Assembly (NCBI GenBank): GCA_049965775.1
Contig: JBMFVX010000021.1
Location: 1 to 31,611, forward strand
DNA from: JABEVB01 sp049965775
GTDB taxonomy: Bacteria; Planctomycetota; Phycisphaerae; WQYP01
DNA: 31,611 nt
Reading direction: 5' to 3'
Part shown: piece after piece, positions 1 to 12,100 of the stretch
How the letters are laid out: every line of letters begins with the position of its first letter
How positions within the stretch are numbered: position 1 is the stretch's first letter
The notes under the pieces: model-generated
What the model was told of the DNA's origin: nothing
Seen by the model: the letters and a program-made list of their open reading frames with translations, nothing else
Databases searched by the model: none
Position numbers and translations under genes: made by a program

Positions 1-64
1 GGTCAGGCGCGGAGAGTATTGAGCGAGAAAAACAAAGACAATTGGCCCGCAGCTGAACTGTCAT

Positions 65-136
65 CAGGTGAACCTGCAGGACCAGGCACATGTTTTGGCT
101 CAAGGAGCCTGCAAGGTTGCAGCTGGGTCAAACATG
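65..136 (+). ncRNA. Possible structured 5' leader of the tpsA-tpsB mRNA
   Basis: The untranslated stretch before tpsA is dense in complementary segments. CAGG at 65-68 pairs with CCTG at 73-76 around a TGAA loop. CATGTTT at 89-95 pairs perfectly with AAACATG at 130-136. That outer helix encloses GGCTC(97-101)/GAGCC(105-109) and TGCA(110-113)/TGCA(118-121), giving a possible three-way junction. It matches no riboswitch class I recognise; c-di-GMP-I, cobalamin, SAM and SAH motifs were considered. The pairing is seen directly; any function is inference, and the stretch is too short to exclude chance. Confidence 0.25.
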
Positions 137-153
137 GTTGGGCGATGCGCTTT

Positions 154-160
154 GAGAGGA
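154..160 (+). promoter_or_regulatory. Ribosome binding site that sets the tpsA start
   Basis: GAGAGGA lies 8 bases before the ATG at 169. The in-frame ATG at 145 and the TTG at 19 have no comparable purine-rich site at the right distance. Starting at 169 also places a normal signal peptide at the N terminus, whereas the longer forms bury it behind about 50 residues. Confidence 0.65.
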
Positions 161-168
161 ATGTTTCC

Positions 169-3100
169 ATGCAATTTGCGACGGTTCTTTTGCGATCCGC
201 AACCCGACGTACCCGGTTTAATCGAGCGGCCCGCCTGGCGGCGGCTGCGAGTGCTGCCACCTTTGGCTCGACCGTCGCTGCATGGGCCGGCAGCAATTTC
301 ATAACACCCGACGGACGCACGCAAACCCAACTGCAAAACAACGGCAATACCACCACCATCACCACACGCACCATCGCCGGCGGCGACGCGTTTAATTCGT
401 TTGGCAACTTTACCGTAGGCTCAGGTCATACGGTGAATCTGGTGGTGCCAACCGGCACTTCACACCTGGTCAATTTGGTATGGGACTCGCCGGTTCTAAT
501 TAACGGTGTGCTTAACAGCCTGGATGGCGGCCATATCGGCGGCAACGTGGTGTTTGTGGACCCGCAGGGGATGATTGTAGGCGCGGGAGGAACCGTCAAC
601 GTTGGCTCGCTTACAGCCATCAGTGCTTCGGCGAGTTTCATGAATACGCTGTTGAACCAGGCCGGCAAGATAGACCCGGCCGCCGCAAGCCAGTTGCTTT
701 CGGGCACGGCCCCGCTGTCGCATGATGGCTCGGTGGTTATCGCGGGCAGAATCAACGCGGCCTCGGCGGTTAATTTGGATGCGGCCAACGTGATTGTTGC
801 GCGGGCGGCAACGTTGAACGTCGCCGATGCGGCGCGCCTGCAGAAGGCGTTTTTTAACGCCACCGTCAACACGCAGGGGCTACAGCAGGGTTCGCAGGTG
901 GTGGATGCCAATGGCGTGATCAACATCGTCGGAGCGCAAAGCGTGCAGGTGGCCGGCAAGCTCCACGCCGGCGGCGCAGTAGGCGGCACGGTGGCCATCA
1001 CCGGCAGGCAGGTAGAACTTACGGCCTCGGCCCGGGTGGATGCATCGGGGGCGCATGGAGGAGGCAGCATCTTTATCGGCGGGGGCCCGCATGCGCCAGG
1101 CGCAATGGCGGCGGCTCGGCAGGTAACCGTTGCGCCAGGAGCGCAGATTTCGGCCAATGCCACTGACCACGGCAATGGCGGCCATGTGGTGCTTTGGAGC
1201 GACAACGGCACCACTTTTGCCGGCACGATTAACGCCAGAGGCGGACCGCAGGGCGGCAATGGCGGTTTTGTTGAAGTATCGGCCCGGCAGGGTTTGGCCA
1301 TGCTGGGTGCGGTCAATACCACCGCGCCGCGCGGTGCGATGGGTACACTGCTTTTAGATCCAACGGATCTTTACATTGTCAGCAACTCCTCACCCGGCGA
1401 TGAACCCCTGGGCAATTCTGCGCCGCAGTTACCGTATTCGCAGGATGCCTCGTCCACCACCAGCACCGTAAGTGTGGCGGAACTTCAGGCCCTGGGCGAC
1501 ACCAACATTACCCTGCAGGCCTCCGACGCGATTACCATTGGCGACTCGGCTGGGGATGCGACAGACCTTAACCTCGCAGCAACGCTTAAAACCGGCACGC
1601 TGACGCTTGAAGCCGGAACCAACAGCGGCAGCTCACCTGCCAATGGAACGGGGAACATTATTTTTAACGCCGGCAGCAGCATCGAAACCGGCGGCGGCGC
1701 AGTGGTCCTGCATGCAGGTATTACCTCGCCCACCGGCAGCGATACAGGCTCCAGCGGCACGGTCACGTTGGGTTCGATCAGCACCAATGGCGGATCGCTC
1801 ACGGTGGATGCCGCCGGCGCCATTACGCTGCCGCAGGGCGCCAGCATCAACACCCAAACATCCGCCAACACGGTGGCTTCGGGCGGCGCGGTAGACCTTG
1901 AATCCATCCAATCACAAACGTCCGATTTCAGCAGTTCCACCACGGGCATCACCATTAACGGCGGCATCGCGGGCGGCGACATAACCCTCAATGCCAACGC
2001 TTCGGCCAAGTTTGATTTTCTTGACAGCAGCCAGAGCGTGACGAGCTATGCGCTATCCAACATTTTCGGAGGCGTGGATGCAGTTCCGTTGCCGGCGGTA
2101 CAGACCACAGGTAGCGCAACAGTAACAATTGGCTCCACGGCGGTGCTGGTGGGCGGGGCGATTAATGCCACGGCACAAACCACGGAGCTATCAAGTTTTA
2201 ACAACTCGAGCCATGTCGAAGCGCCGGTGCTGTATGGCGATGTCAGCGGAACGGCCACGGCTACGGTGGCGAGCGGCGCGCATATTACCGCCGACACGAG
2301 CCTGAACGTCTCGGCGATTAATAATGATACTCTCAACATTACCGCCTACAGCGTATCGAATGCGTCGTTTCAAAAATTTGCAGCAGCGCTGGCGTATGGG
2401 CAGGCCAATATTCAATCCACTGCGAGTGTGGCGGGCGGGGCGGTCATCAACACCCCCAACGCGGCCAATGTTTCGGTGATAGCCAACAACAACAATGCTT
2501 TTACGGTGCAGGCATTTTCAACATCAACTTCCAGCGGCAACGTGGGGATAGCGGCGGCCATCAGCGTGCTTAACACCAATGCGAGCGCATTTCTGGGCAC
2601 CAACCTGGGCACGCAGAACACTCCCGTCGGCAACGTTCAGGTACTTGCGGCTGATATTACCAGTCAGGAGACGAACTGGAGCTCAGCGGGCGCGGGTTCC
2701 AGTATTTCGGCGTCGAATTTTCTTTCGGATAATAACAGTGTATTTGATTATCTCTCGCAATATTTAACCTCGACGGCCTCCTCGGCGGCAGGGTCGGTGG
2801 CCACCGACAGCGGATCGGGCGGCAGCAGCAGCAACATACAGATAGGCGCATCAGTAAGCGTAGCTGTGGTGCATCAGGGGGCCACCGCCGATATCGCAAC
2901 CGACTCAAGCAACACCGCCAACACAGCGCCCACAATTAAAGCTTCGGGCAACGTGACAGTGCATGCCGACACGAGCATTACCGGTGTACAAGATTACGCC
3001 GATGCCAACTCCACCGCCGAAGCCGAAAAACAGCAGAATGGTCAGACCCAATCGGGCAATCAAATCGCGGTAACCGCCGCAATTGCACTGGGCTTTCATT

Positions 3101-6100
3101 ACAACACGACCGAGGCGTATATCGGCGACGGGGTCAACATTACCGCCGCCAATGTGGGCATCAATGCTTACACCTATGTGCCGGCAACCGTCACATGGAA
3201 CCAATGGTCTGGTTTCAGCAGCATTACGAGCGGACTGCAGTCGTATCAGGGCAAGCTCAACGGCAATCTGGGAGCTGAGGGGCAGGTGTTTACCAGTTAT
3301 GCCGGGGCGGCGGCAAGCGGCAGTTCAGCCGGCGGCAGCGGTTCGGGCAGCTCAAGCTCAACAGCCCTGGCGGGCGCAGTGGATTTATTTGACATAAACG
3401 ACACCACAAAAGCTTACATTGGCCGCAATGCCAGCATCACCAGCACAGCCACCGGTGAAACAACGGCCACCGACAGCAACGGGCAAAGCTACAGTTGGCA
3501 AACCGCGCTCAACTGGAATGAAAACCCTCTGGATACATCCGGCAACAACACGACGCTGGATTTCGCCGGGCCGGTTACCGTCTCAGCGCAGAACTTTACG
3601 CAAAGCATCAATATGGCGGGCAACCCCATCAGTATAGGGCTTAGCGCGCCAAGCCTTGGCACGTCATCCAGCGGCAACGGTACCGGCATCGGCGGCGGCT
3701 TTACGATCATTTATTACGGCAACACCACAGAAGCCGAAATAGGCTCGCTCACGCAGGTGACGCTTGCCAACAGCGGCAGTGCGGGTTTGTCGGTCACAGC
3801 CGACGGGGTGGATCAGGCGGTGGACATATCGCCCAGTGCCGGCAGCGGCAGCAGCATAGCGGGCAACGGCATCGTGAGCTTTACGGATGTTGAAAACACC
3901 ACGCAGGCGGCCATCAGCAATGCCGCAACGGTAAGCGCAGCGGCGGTCAACATTGGCTCGGTGGAGTCGCTGGCGGTTTGGGACGGCGCTGGTGCTATTT
4001 CCGCCGGGCAGACGGCCGGCGTGGGCATCGCCATTGCCGCCAATTACCTCAACACGAGCACGTCGTCGTTCATCGGGGATAATTCCACATTTTTTGGCGG
4101 CAGCGACGTATCGGGCGGTGGGCAGGTTGACGCCAACACACTTAGCGTAACGGCAATTACCAGCGGGCAGGCCGGGGCATTGGGCGTATCGGGCGCCAAG
4201 GCCAGTTCATCATCGGATCAGGATGAAAGCTCAAGTTCAGGTCCGGGGTTCATCGGCAGCGCCAAAAACTGGATCAGCGGCAAATTCAGCTCGCTTACCG
4301 ACAGCGCCGCCGGCACGGTCAATGGCGCGCGCATCAGCGTGGGCAGTGCGATACAAAATATTCCACTGCTAAGCAGCATATCAGGCTATATTCTGCCGAG
4401 CCAGAATGTTCAGGCCCAATCGCAGGATCCGGGCGCTGATTCCAGCAGTTACAGCGTGGCTGTTGCTGGCAGCGTCACCGCCAATGTCACGATGTTGAAT
4501 ACCCAGGCGTATCTCGACGGCGTCACGCTCAATGCTTTGGCCACCGGGGCGGTAAACCCCACGGTTGAAGCCGCCAATTACACCGGATTAATCAGCGCCA
4601 GCGGTGGCGCGGCCTTTGTAAGTGCAGGCAGCAGCAGTTCGTCGGCGACCGGGGTGGCTGGTGCTGTCGCCTTCGGCCTGATAGACAATACCACGGACGC
4701 TTACATTCAAAACTCCAGTCTCACCAATGCCGACAATGTAAATGTCGAATCTTTGGCCGGCGGTTTTGAGGCGACCGTTGGCCTGGGCCTTGCCGTCAAC
4801 ACCGGAAGTTCCGACAGCAACACGTCGGTAACCCTTTCCATTTCAGTTCCGGTGATAACCAACACCACCGACGCCTGGATTCAGAACTCAACGCTGTTAA
4901 GCCGCGCCGGCGATGTTAACCGGGCGGTCAACGTTACCGCCTACGATCAGACGCTTTTTGGCGCGGGCGGCGGAAGCTTTTACGGCGGCAGTTTAGACCA
5001 AACGGGTGTGGGCGCGGCGTTTACCGTCTCGGTTATAGACAATCAGACCAACGCCTACCTTGCCGGCGTGATCGCCGACGGAGGTATCAATGGCAATCAG
5101 AATTACGACTCGTTGACGGTCCAGGGCCTGGACGCCGCCAATATTATTTCCGGTGCGGTCACCGGCGGAGGCAGCGAAAATGGTCTTAGCATCAGCGGTG
5201 CTTTTGACGCCAATTATATCGGCAGTTCACTGGGAGCATCCATCGGATCGTACACACCCAACGGCGGCAGTGCGGTAAACTCCAACATCAGCACCACCGG
5301 AGCCGTAACCGTCAACAGCGAGGGCGTAAGCACCAGCGATTCAACGGCACAGCCCTACAACACAATCTTGGGCAACATCGCCGGCGGCAGCTACAACAGC
5401 AATCTTTCGGGCCTGAACCTCAATGCCAATCTGGGCGGCACCAACAGCCTGCCCCTGGGTACAGCCAATGAAATTATCGGCGTATCCGCGGCGATTGCCG
5501 TCGGTGGTAATTCCGCAGGTTTGAGTCTTACCGGCAATATAATCAACGATAGCTACACGGCCTATATTGACCAGGCAACTATCAATGCCGGCGGCAAGGT
5601 AAGCGTCACCGCAACCGACAATTCAACTATCATAGGATTTTCGGTTGGTGGCGGTGTGGCCACCGAAGGCTTCACCGGGTTGGGTTCGCTCGAAGGCAAC
5701 CAGATTGCCGACACCACTTCCGCCAGCATCGGTTCAACCGCGGATACGTCGAATCTTACCAGCGTCACAAGTTCAGGCCTTGATGTTGCCGGCAGCAATG
5801 ATGCCGCCATCTGGGCCTTGGCCGGAAACGTCGGCTATGGAAGTGAAACAGCCATTGGCGCTTCGATCGGCTACAACGGTACGGATGACAGCAGCAGCGC
5901 CACCATCGCCAACGCCACCATCAATAATGGCTCGCAGGATGCAACTGTGCACGCCACCAGCGGCTCAAGCATTAACAGCCTGGAGATTGCCGGCGGCGTA
6001 GGCGGCGACGCGGCGATTGACGGAGCCGTCGGCGTGAACCTCACGCTCGACAAAACCACCGCGACGGTCAGTTCAAGCAACGTGACGACGGGCACGTTGT

Positions 6101-9100
6101 CGGTCAAGGCCGACGACCCCAATGCCCAGATTAAAGCAGCCGCAGGCGCTCTGGGCGTGAGCAGCGATGTCGGCGTGGGTGTCGGCATTGTTATCAGCGA
6201 TATCGGCAACTCGCTTTCAGCCACTATCAGCGGCTCGGCAATTAATGCCCTTACCAGCACCGAGGTTATAGCCAGTTCGGGCGGCTACATCGGCAGCATC
6301 GGCGCCGCTGTCGCCGGTTCAGGATCGGTCGCCGTCAATTTTGCCAACAGTTCAAACAACATCGGGAACAGCGTTACAGCGGGCATCAGCGACAGTTCGC
6401 AGAACAACGCGGGCAACACCACAACGGTATCGGCGACCGACACGAGCACGATTAAATCTCTCGCCGGCGGTCTGGCGATTTCGGGTGACGCGGCGGCCTG
6501 CGTGGCTACAGCGATCAATCGCGTCGGCACCACAGTACATGCCTATATTCATGGGGCGTCTTCGGGTACAAGCCCCATCTGGCTGGCACGGGACGTTACC
6601 ACCAATGCAAGTTCCAATGCGACGATTGATTCTTTAGCGGCCGGCGTCGGCGCTTCGGCCGGTGTGGGCGCGACAGGTTCCATCGCGATCAACATACTCA
6701 CCAACTCGGCGACGGCGGACATTGACAACAACGCACAGGTCACCGCAATGGATAACGTGGGCGTTATCGCCCTGAATCAAAACACGATTCAAGACGTCGC
6801 CGGCGCTTTGGCCATCGGCGCCTCCGGGGCGGGGGTGGGGCTTTCAACTGCGGTGAATTACATCGGCGGCAGTACCGCGGCCTTTGTTTCCGGATCGGGC
6901 ACGGCGGTTAATGCCCTGGCGCAGAATGCCTCTGATACGCTCACCGTGGACACCGGCCACCTGCAAAGCGACCCCAGTGCAGGCAATTTCAGCGCTTTGC
7001 AGCAGTTGCCCGGCGATTTTACGGCCCAAGGGGCGCCATCGCTGACTGAAAACACACAAGGCGTCACCGGCCTGGCGATCAACGCCGAGCAGAGCAACAC
7101 CCTTACGCAGCTTGCTTTTACGGGGGCCTTGGCATTCGACCCGCTAGGCTCGGCGGCGGTGGCCGGCACTATTGACGTAAATGTGATGAGCGGCAGCACC
7201 GACGCCTACATCAACCAGGCAAGCATCAATCAGCAGACCTCGTTGACCCTGCCCGGCAATGTGACAGTTGATTTAACGCCGGGGGCAAATCAACAGGTTA
7301 ATGTAACCGCATCCACCCACGATTACGGCGGCGGACTTGTGCTGGGCCTCGCAGGCGGCGCTACCTCTGCGGCGGTGGCCCTTACCGTGGGCGTCAACGC
7401 CTTTACCGCGCAAACGTATGCGTATGCCACCGGCAGCAACATCAGCGCAAAACAGGCGATCAACATCAACGCGGTGAGCAGTCAAGACGCCGTTGGTCTA
7501 GCCGCCGGACTTTCCGCGGCGATTGCGGGCGTATCGGGCACGGCGGTGGTGAATTACTTCTCGGCGGATACTCAGGCGTATTCGTATGGCGGCTCGCTCA
7601 ATGGCGGAGCACTTACCATTGCGGCCACATCGCGCAACAGCGCCACGCTGGTCAGCGCCGCTGCAGCGGGTGGAGTGGTGGGCGCTTCGGGTGTAGGGCT
7701 GATTGCAATTAATAAGGATAACACGCAGGCATTTCTGGGCCAGGCCGGTCAAGTAACGACCGTCACCACCGCGGGAGCAATCAATGTAACCGCGGCCAGC
7801 AGCACCACCATGAATGCCCTAGACGCATCGGTGGGTGTGGGCGGGTTGGGGTTTGCGGGCATGTTGACGGTGGGGCAAAGCAGCAATACCACCACGGCCA
7901 ACATTGTAAGTACGAATATTGACGAAAACACGGGCGACCCGCAGGCTGCCGGCGTTAATGTGCAGGCCACCGATACACTCACCGTGCAAAGCTACGCCGG
8001 CGCGTTGGGCGGCGGCGGCACGGCCGGCGTGGGTGGCGGCATCAACGTCATTGACATATCCAGTGCGGTCAATGCCGGCATTGCCGACAGCAACATGAAG
8101 GTCGCTGGCGCTGTGGCGGTGCAGGCAACAAGCAACCGCAACGTGCAGGTCGTAACGGCCACGGCGGGTTTGGGCGGCCTGGCAGGCGTCGCCGGATCGG
8201 CCGGCGTGGTGGTTATTGATGGCGGCACGCCCGGCTCCGACGGCGGCTACTTGAGCACCGCACAAGGCAACGACAGTTCTTCCATCAGCGGCATGAATTC
8301 CGAAACAAACCAGAACTTCAGCGGCAACGCAAACCACAGCAACCTCAACGATGCCAACGGCAATGGCCTGGCGGGCAACTCCAACTCGTCGAGCAACTTG
8401 CTGGATTCCAATGGCAATGACGTAAGCTCCAGTATCAGCGGGCCAAGCCAACAGCAAACCAGCTTGTACGGCGGCTCCGGCAACGGAACAACGGCGAGCA
8501 TCGTCGGCGGAAGCATCAATGCCGGTTCGGTTTCGGTAAATGCCGCCGACAACACTGCAATTGACAACATTTCCGGCGCGGTGGGCGTGGGCGGTTCGGT
8601 CGGTTTCGGCTCGGCCATTGCGGTTACCGAGCTAAGCGGCGTGGTTTCGGCAAGCATTCAAAACGCAACTATAAATGCTGCAAGCGTGCAGGTTTCGGCT
8701 CTGGAGGCGCCGCTAAGCACTGGGTTTGTCGGGCAAACCATTCAAACCGATGCTTATGCCGGCGGCGGTTCGCTATTTGTGGGCTTTGGTGCCGGTGTTG
8801 CCGTGGGAATAGACAACACCGAGGTGACAAGCTCAATATCGGGCAATATCAATGGCAACTCGTCGGTGGCCATGACACTCGCATCGCACGACAATAGCAC
8901 GCTCAGCGTGAAATCGTATGGCTTTGCCGGCGGTATTGGGGCACTGGGAGCCTCTATTTCGGTAGCACATAAAACCAGCACGGTAAAGGCGAGTGTAGGC
9001 TCTGGCTCGTACATTCAGAATGTTGCCTCGCTGGGCCTTACGGCAACCGACGGCGGTTATGTGGATGCCAGCGCCACTGCCGGAGCTGTGGGCGTGGTGT

Positions 9101-12100
9101 CAGGCAATGCTTCGTATGCCAATGCTCAAGACACCGCCGACATAGAGGCGCTGGTCAACGGTGGCACAAGCAACAGCGCGCCAACCAAACTCAACCTCGG
9201 AAGCGGCGGACTCTCGCTTACGGCCGCCGATACGCCATCGGCTTCAGCTAATTCGTTTGGCGTATCGGTCGGAGTTGGCGCAGGATTGGGCGCTTCCATT
9301 GCAACGGCTAAAGTATCGCCAACGGTGACGGCGTCGTCAGGCAACTATGTGCAGATCAACTCCCCCGGCGGACTGACGCTCTCCGCCGGCACCTATACGC
9401 CAGCCAGCGGCAGCGCAGCATATGCCAATACCGTCGCCGGTTCGGGCGGGCTGCTGCTGGGAGCCGATGCTTCGGTCTCGACCGCTACAGATTCCTCAGA
9501 AATTACCGCCCAAACCGGTGCGTACAACACGCTGCCGCTCGGAGCCATTTCGATTCAGGCCTTCAGCAACAGCGGCACCGATGCGCAATCCACAGGCGTT
9601 GCCGTCGGAGGCCTGGCGCTGGGTGCTTCGGCCAGCACCGCGACCTCGAATGGGGTAATTACCGCGGCCATCGGCCAGTACAACAACAACACAACCGCCG
9701 TTATTACGCCCGGCAACGCCATTGGTGATGGCGATAGCGATAATGATTCAGACGCCGGCACCGGCAGCGATTCCGGAGACGTCAACGATGCAACACCCGC
9801 TGCTCCGCCGAACAACCCCAGCATTACCGTGCAGGCTACCGCCAACGACAACAATACCGCCGGCGCTACCGCCGGGGCTGGCGGCGTTATCGCCGGCGAT
9901 GTCGTCGTTGCCACCACCAACGACAGCGCGGGTGTTTCTTCGAGTGTTGGAGCCAACAGCACGCTTGTGGGCGGAACCATCACGCTCACCGCAGGGCACA
10001 ACACCCAGTTCTTCGCCGACAGCAACTCTGTGAACGCTTCAGCGCTGGGAGCCAGCGGAGCCAGTGCCGTTAATAATCTCTCAGGCGTTACCAGCGCTAA
10101 TGTGGGCAGCAACACCGCGCTCGATGCTTCAGGCAATTTGACCATCACGGCCAGCAACAACGATACCGAAAACAACAGCAACGGCGCCACCGACAGCGCC
10201 AAGGCGGCCGGCGGAGGCATCGCCAATGGTTCGGCCGTTACGGACAACAATACCTTTACTGAACAAGCTCTGGTAAATATCAACAGCGGCGACTTATTAA
10301 TCGCCGGGACAGATCCCTTCAGCAATCCCGGCTCGTTGACCATTGCGGCCGACAACACCATCAACGCGCAAGATTCGATCTCTCTGGTTACCGGCGGACT
10401 GCTACAGGGGGCAGCCGCGGTGTCAACGGTTAACGCAACCGAAACCGATAACGTCAGTATCGGCGACAACACCAACCTGATCAGCAACGGCACGGTAAGC
10501 GTCGGCACCTATTCCAATGATGCGGTCACCGGCAGCGCGTACAGCAGCACCTGGGGCCTTGCGGGTGTCGGGGCTTCAACCTCCAACGTTACGGTATCGG
10601 CCGATCAGAACGTTACGCTTGGTTCTAACGTCGGCGTCCTGGGTTACGCCGGCGTATCGCTGACCGCGGGGATGGGCCCCGGCGGCCAGATCAGCAATGC
10701 AGCGCCCGACGCAATCGCTCAAAGTTATGTGAGCGGTCTGATCGCCATTCCCATCGTACAGGCCAATGCGACAGCCAACCGCAGCAGCACGCTGAGCACC
10801 GGCACCGGTGATGCCATCAACAGCGGCGGCGACCTGACCCTGGGTGCCTACCGCGGACCACAGTCCGCGCAGACCGACGGCACCGCTTACGGGTTTGAGG
10901 CCGGCTTTGTGCCCGTGATTGTTTACTCCAACAACGCCGTCAATAACGGCAACGGAACCATTGATCTGGCTGGAGAGTTTACCGCCGGCTACTTCTACAA
11001 TCAGACAATCAATATAACGCCCTCAGGCAGCACCGTGGCCGTCAATGAAGTCAGCGGAGCGCCGTTGGTTTATCAAATCAACACAGCCTTTAATCCGGAT
11101 AACTATCTCACCGCGCTGACGCAAAATGATCCATCCCTGCTGGCGCAAGAGCTTACCACCGTGTCTACCGGCACGGTAACCGCCGTGGACCTCGGGCCGT
11201 TGTATGCAGCACCGGGCAACGTGATTTTGCACGCAAGTCAAATAACCGGCAGCGGTCAGGTTGCCGCCCACGGAAACGCTTCGATTAACGTCAACAACAC
11301 CAGCGATGCATACCTGCTGTTTGATGGGGCAACCATTCCCGACACGACCGGTGGACAGATTTTATACACGGGCGTCGCCGCGAACGTACCTCTGGACGTA
11401 ACCAAGAGTGCTACGGGCGCGGGCGTACGTTCGGCCATCAATATTATTTCCACCTCGACCGATCCGGTGGGCACCTCGCCAATAGTCGGTTCGCCGGCGC
11501 CGGGTCTGGCGTTTATCGTGCAGAACACCATCAGCAACATCGGCGGGCTGGTGAGCATAACCAACGATGGCGGCTCGCTGTTTCAAACCGGCACCGCCCA
11601 GATTGCGGGCGAACAGATTCTGGAAAACATTCCCAATGGATCGCTGTTCGTGAATACGCCTACCGTTGACTACAACGCCTCCGGCCAGAGCCCATACAAT
11701 GAATGGCTGGGATACCTGGCACCGAGTACGCCGGATCTGGCGGCCGCATATATCGCCAACTCCGCATTTTCAGGCAGCAATTATTCCAGCAGCTCGGCAT
11801 TTACCTATTTCCTGCTGGGCAGTATCACAGAAGGCAACATAGGAAATCTAAGCCCCTCGCACGAGATTTTTCCCATCCTGGGCAATGCGGTACCGGGTAT
11901 CGCCGGCGACAACAGTTACAATACGGCGCAAAGCGTCGGGGCGTCGGTCGGTACCGGGGCCTATCTGTTCAGCACGCTGGGCAGCCCGGCCTATACGGTT
12001 TATTACCCGGAGGTGCCGATCCTCAATCTTAGGCCGTCGCAGAATTCGTTCCCGTCGGGTTACGCCACAAACGACGCATCGAGTTCCGTGCTGGTGGGGG

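Noticed and set aside
19..168. N-terminal extension of TpsA from TTG 19 or ATG 145
   Set aside because: It would bury the signal peptide and lacks a good ribosome site; 169 has one 8 bases upstream.
9555..10508. 317-codon minus-strand frame inside the adhesin gene (also 426-1322)
   Set aside because: The reverse complement of Ala/Gly/Thr/Asn-rich repeat codons gives long stop-free Ala/Leu/Pro/Val-rich frames; no ribosome site or recognisable motif.
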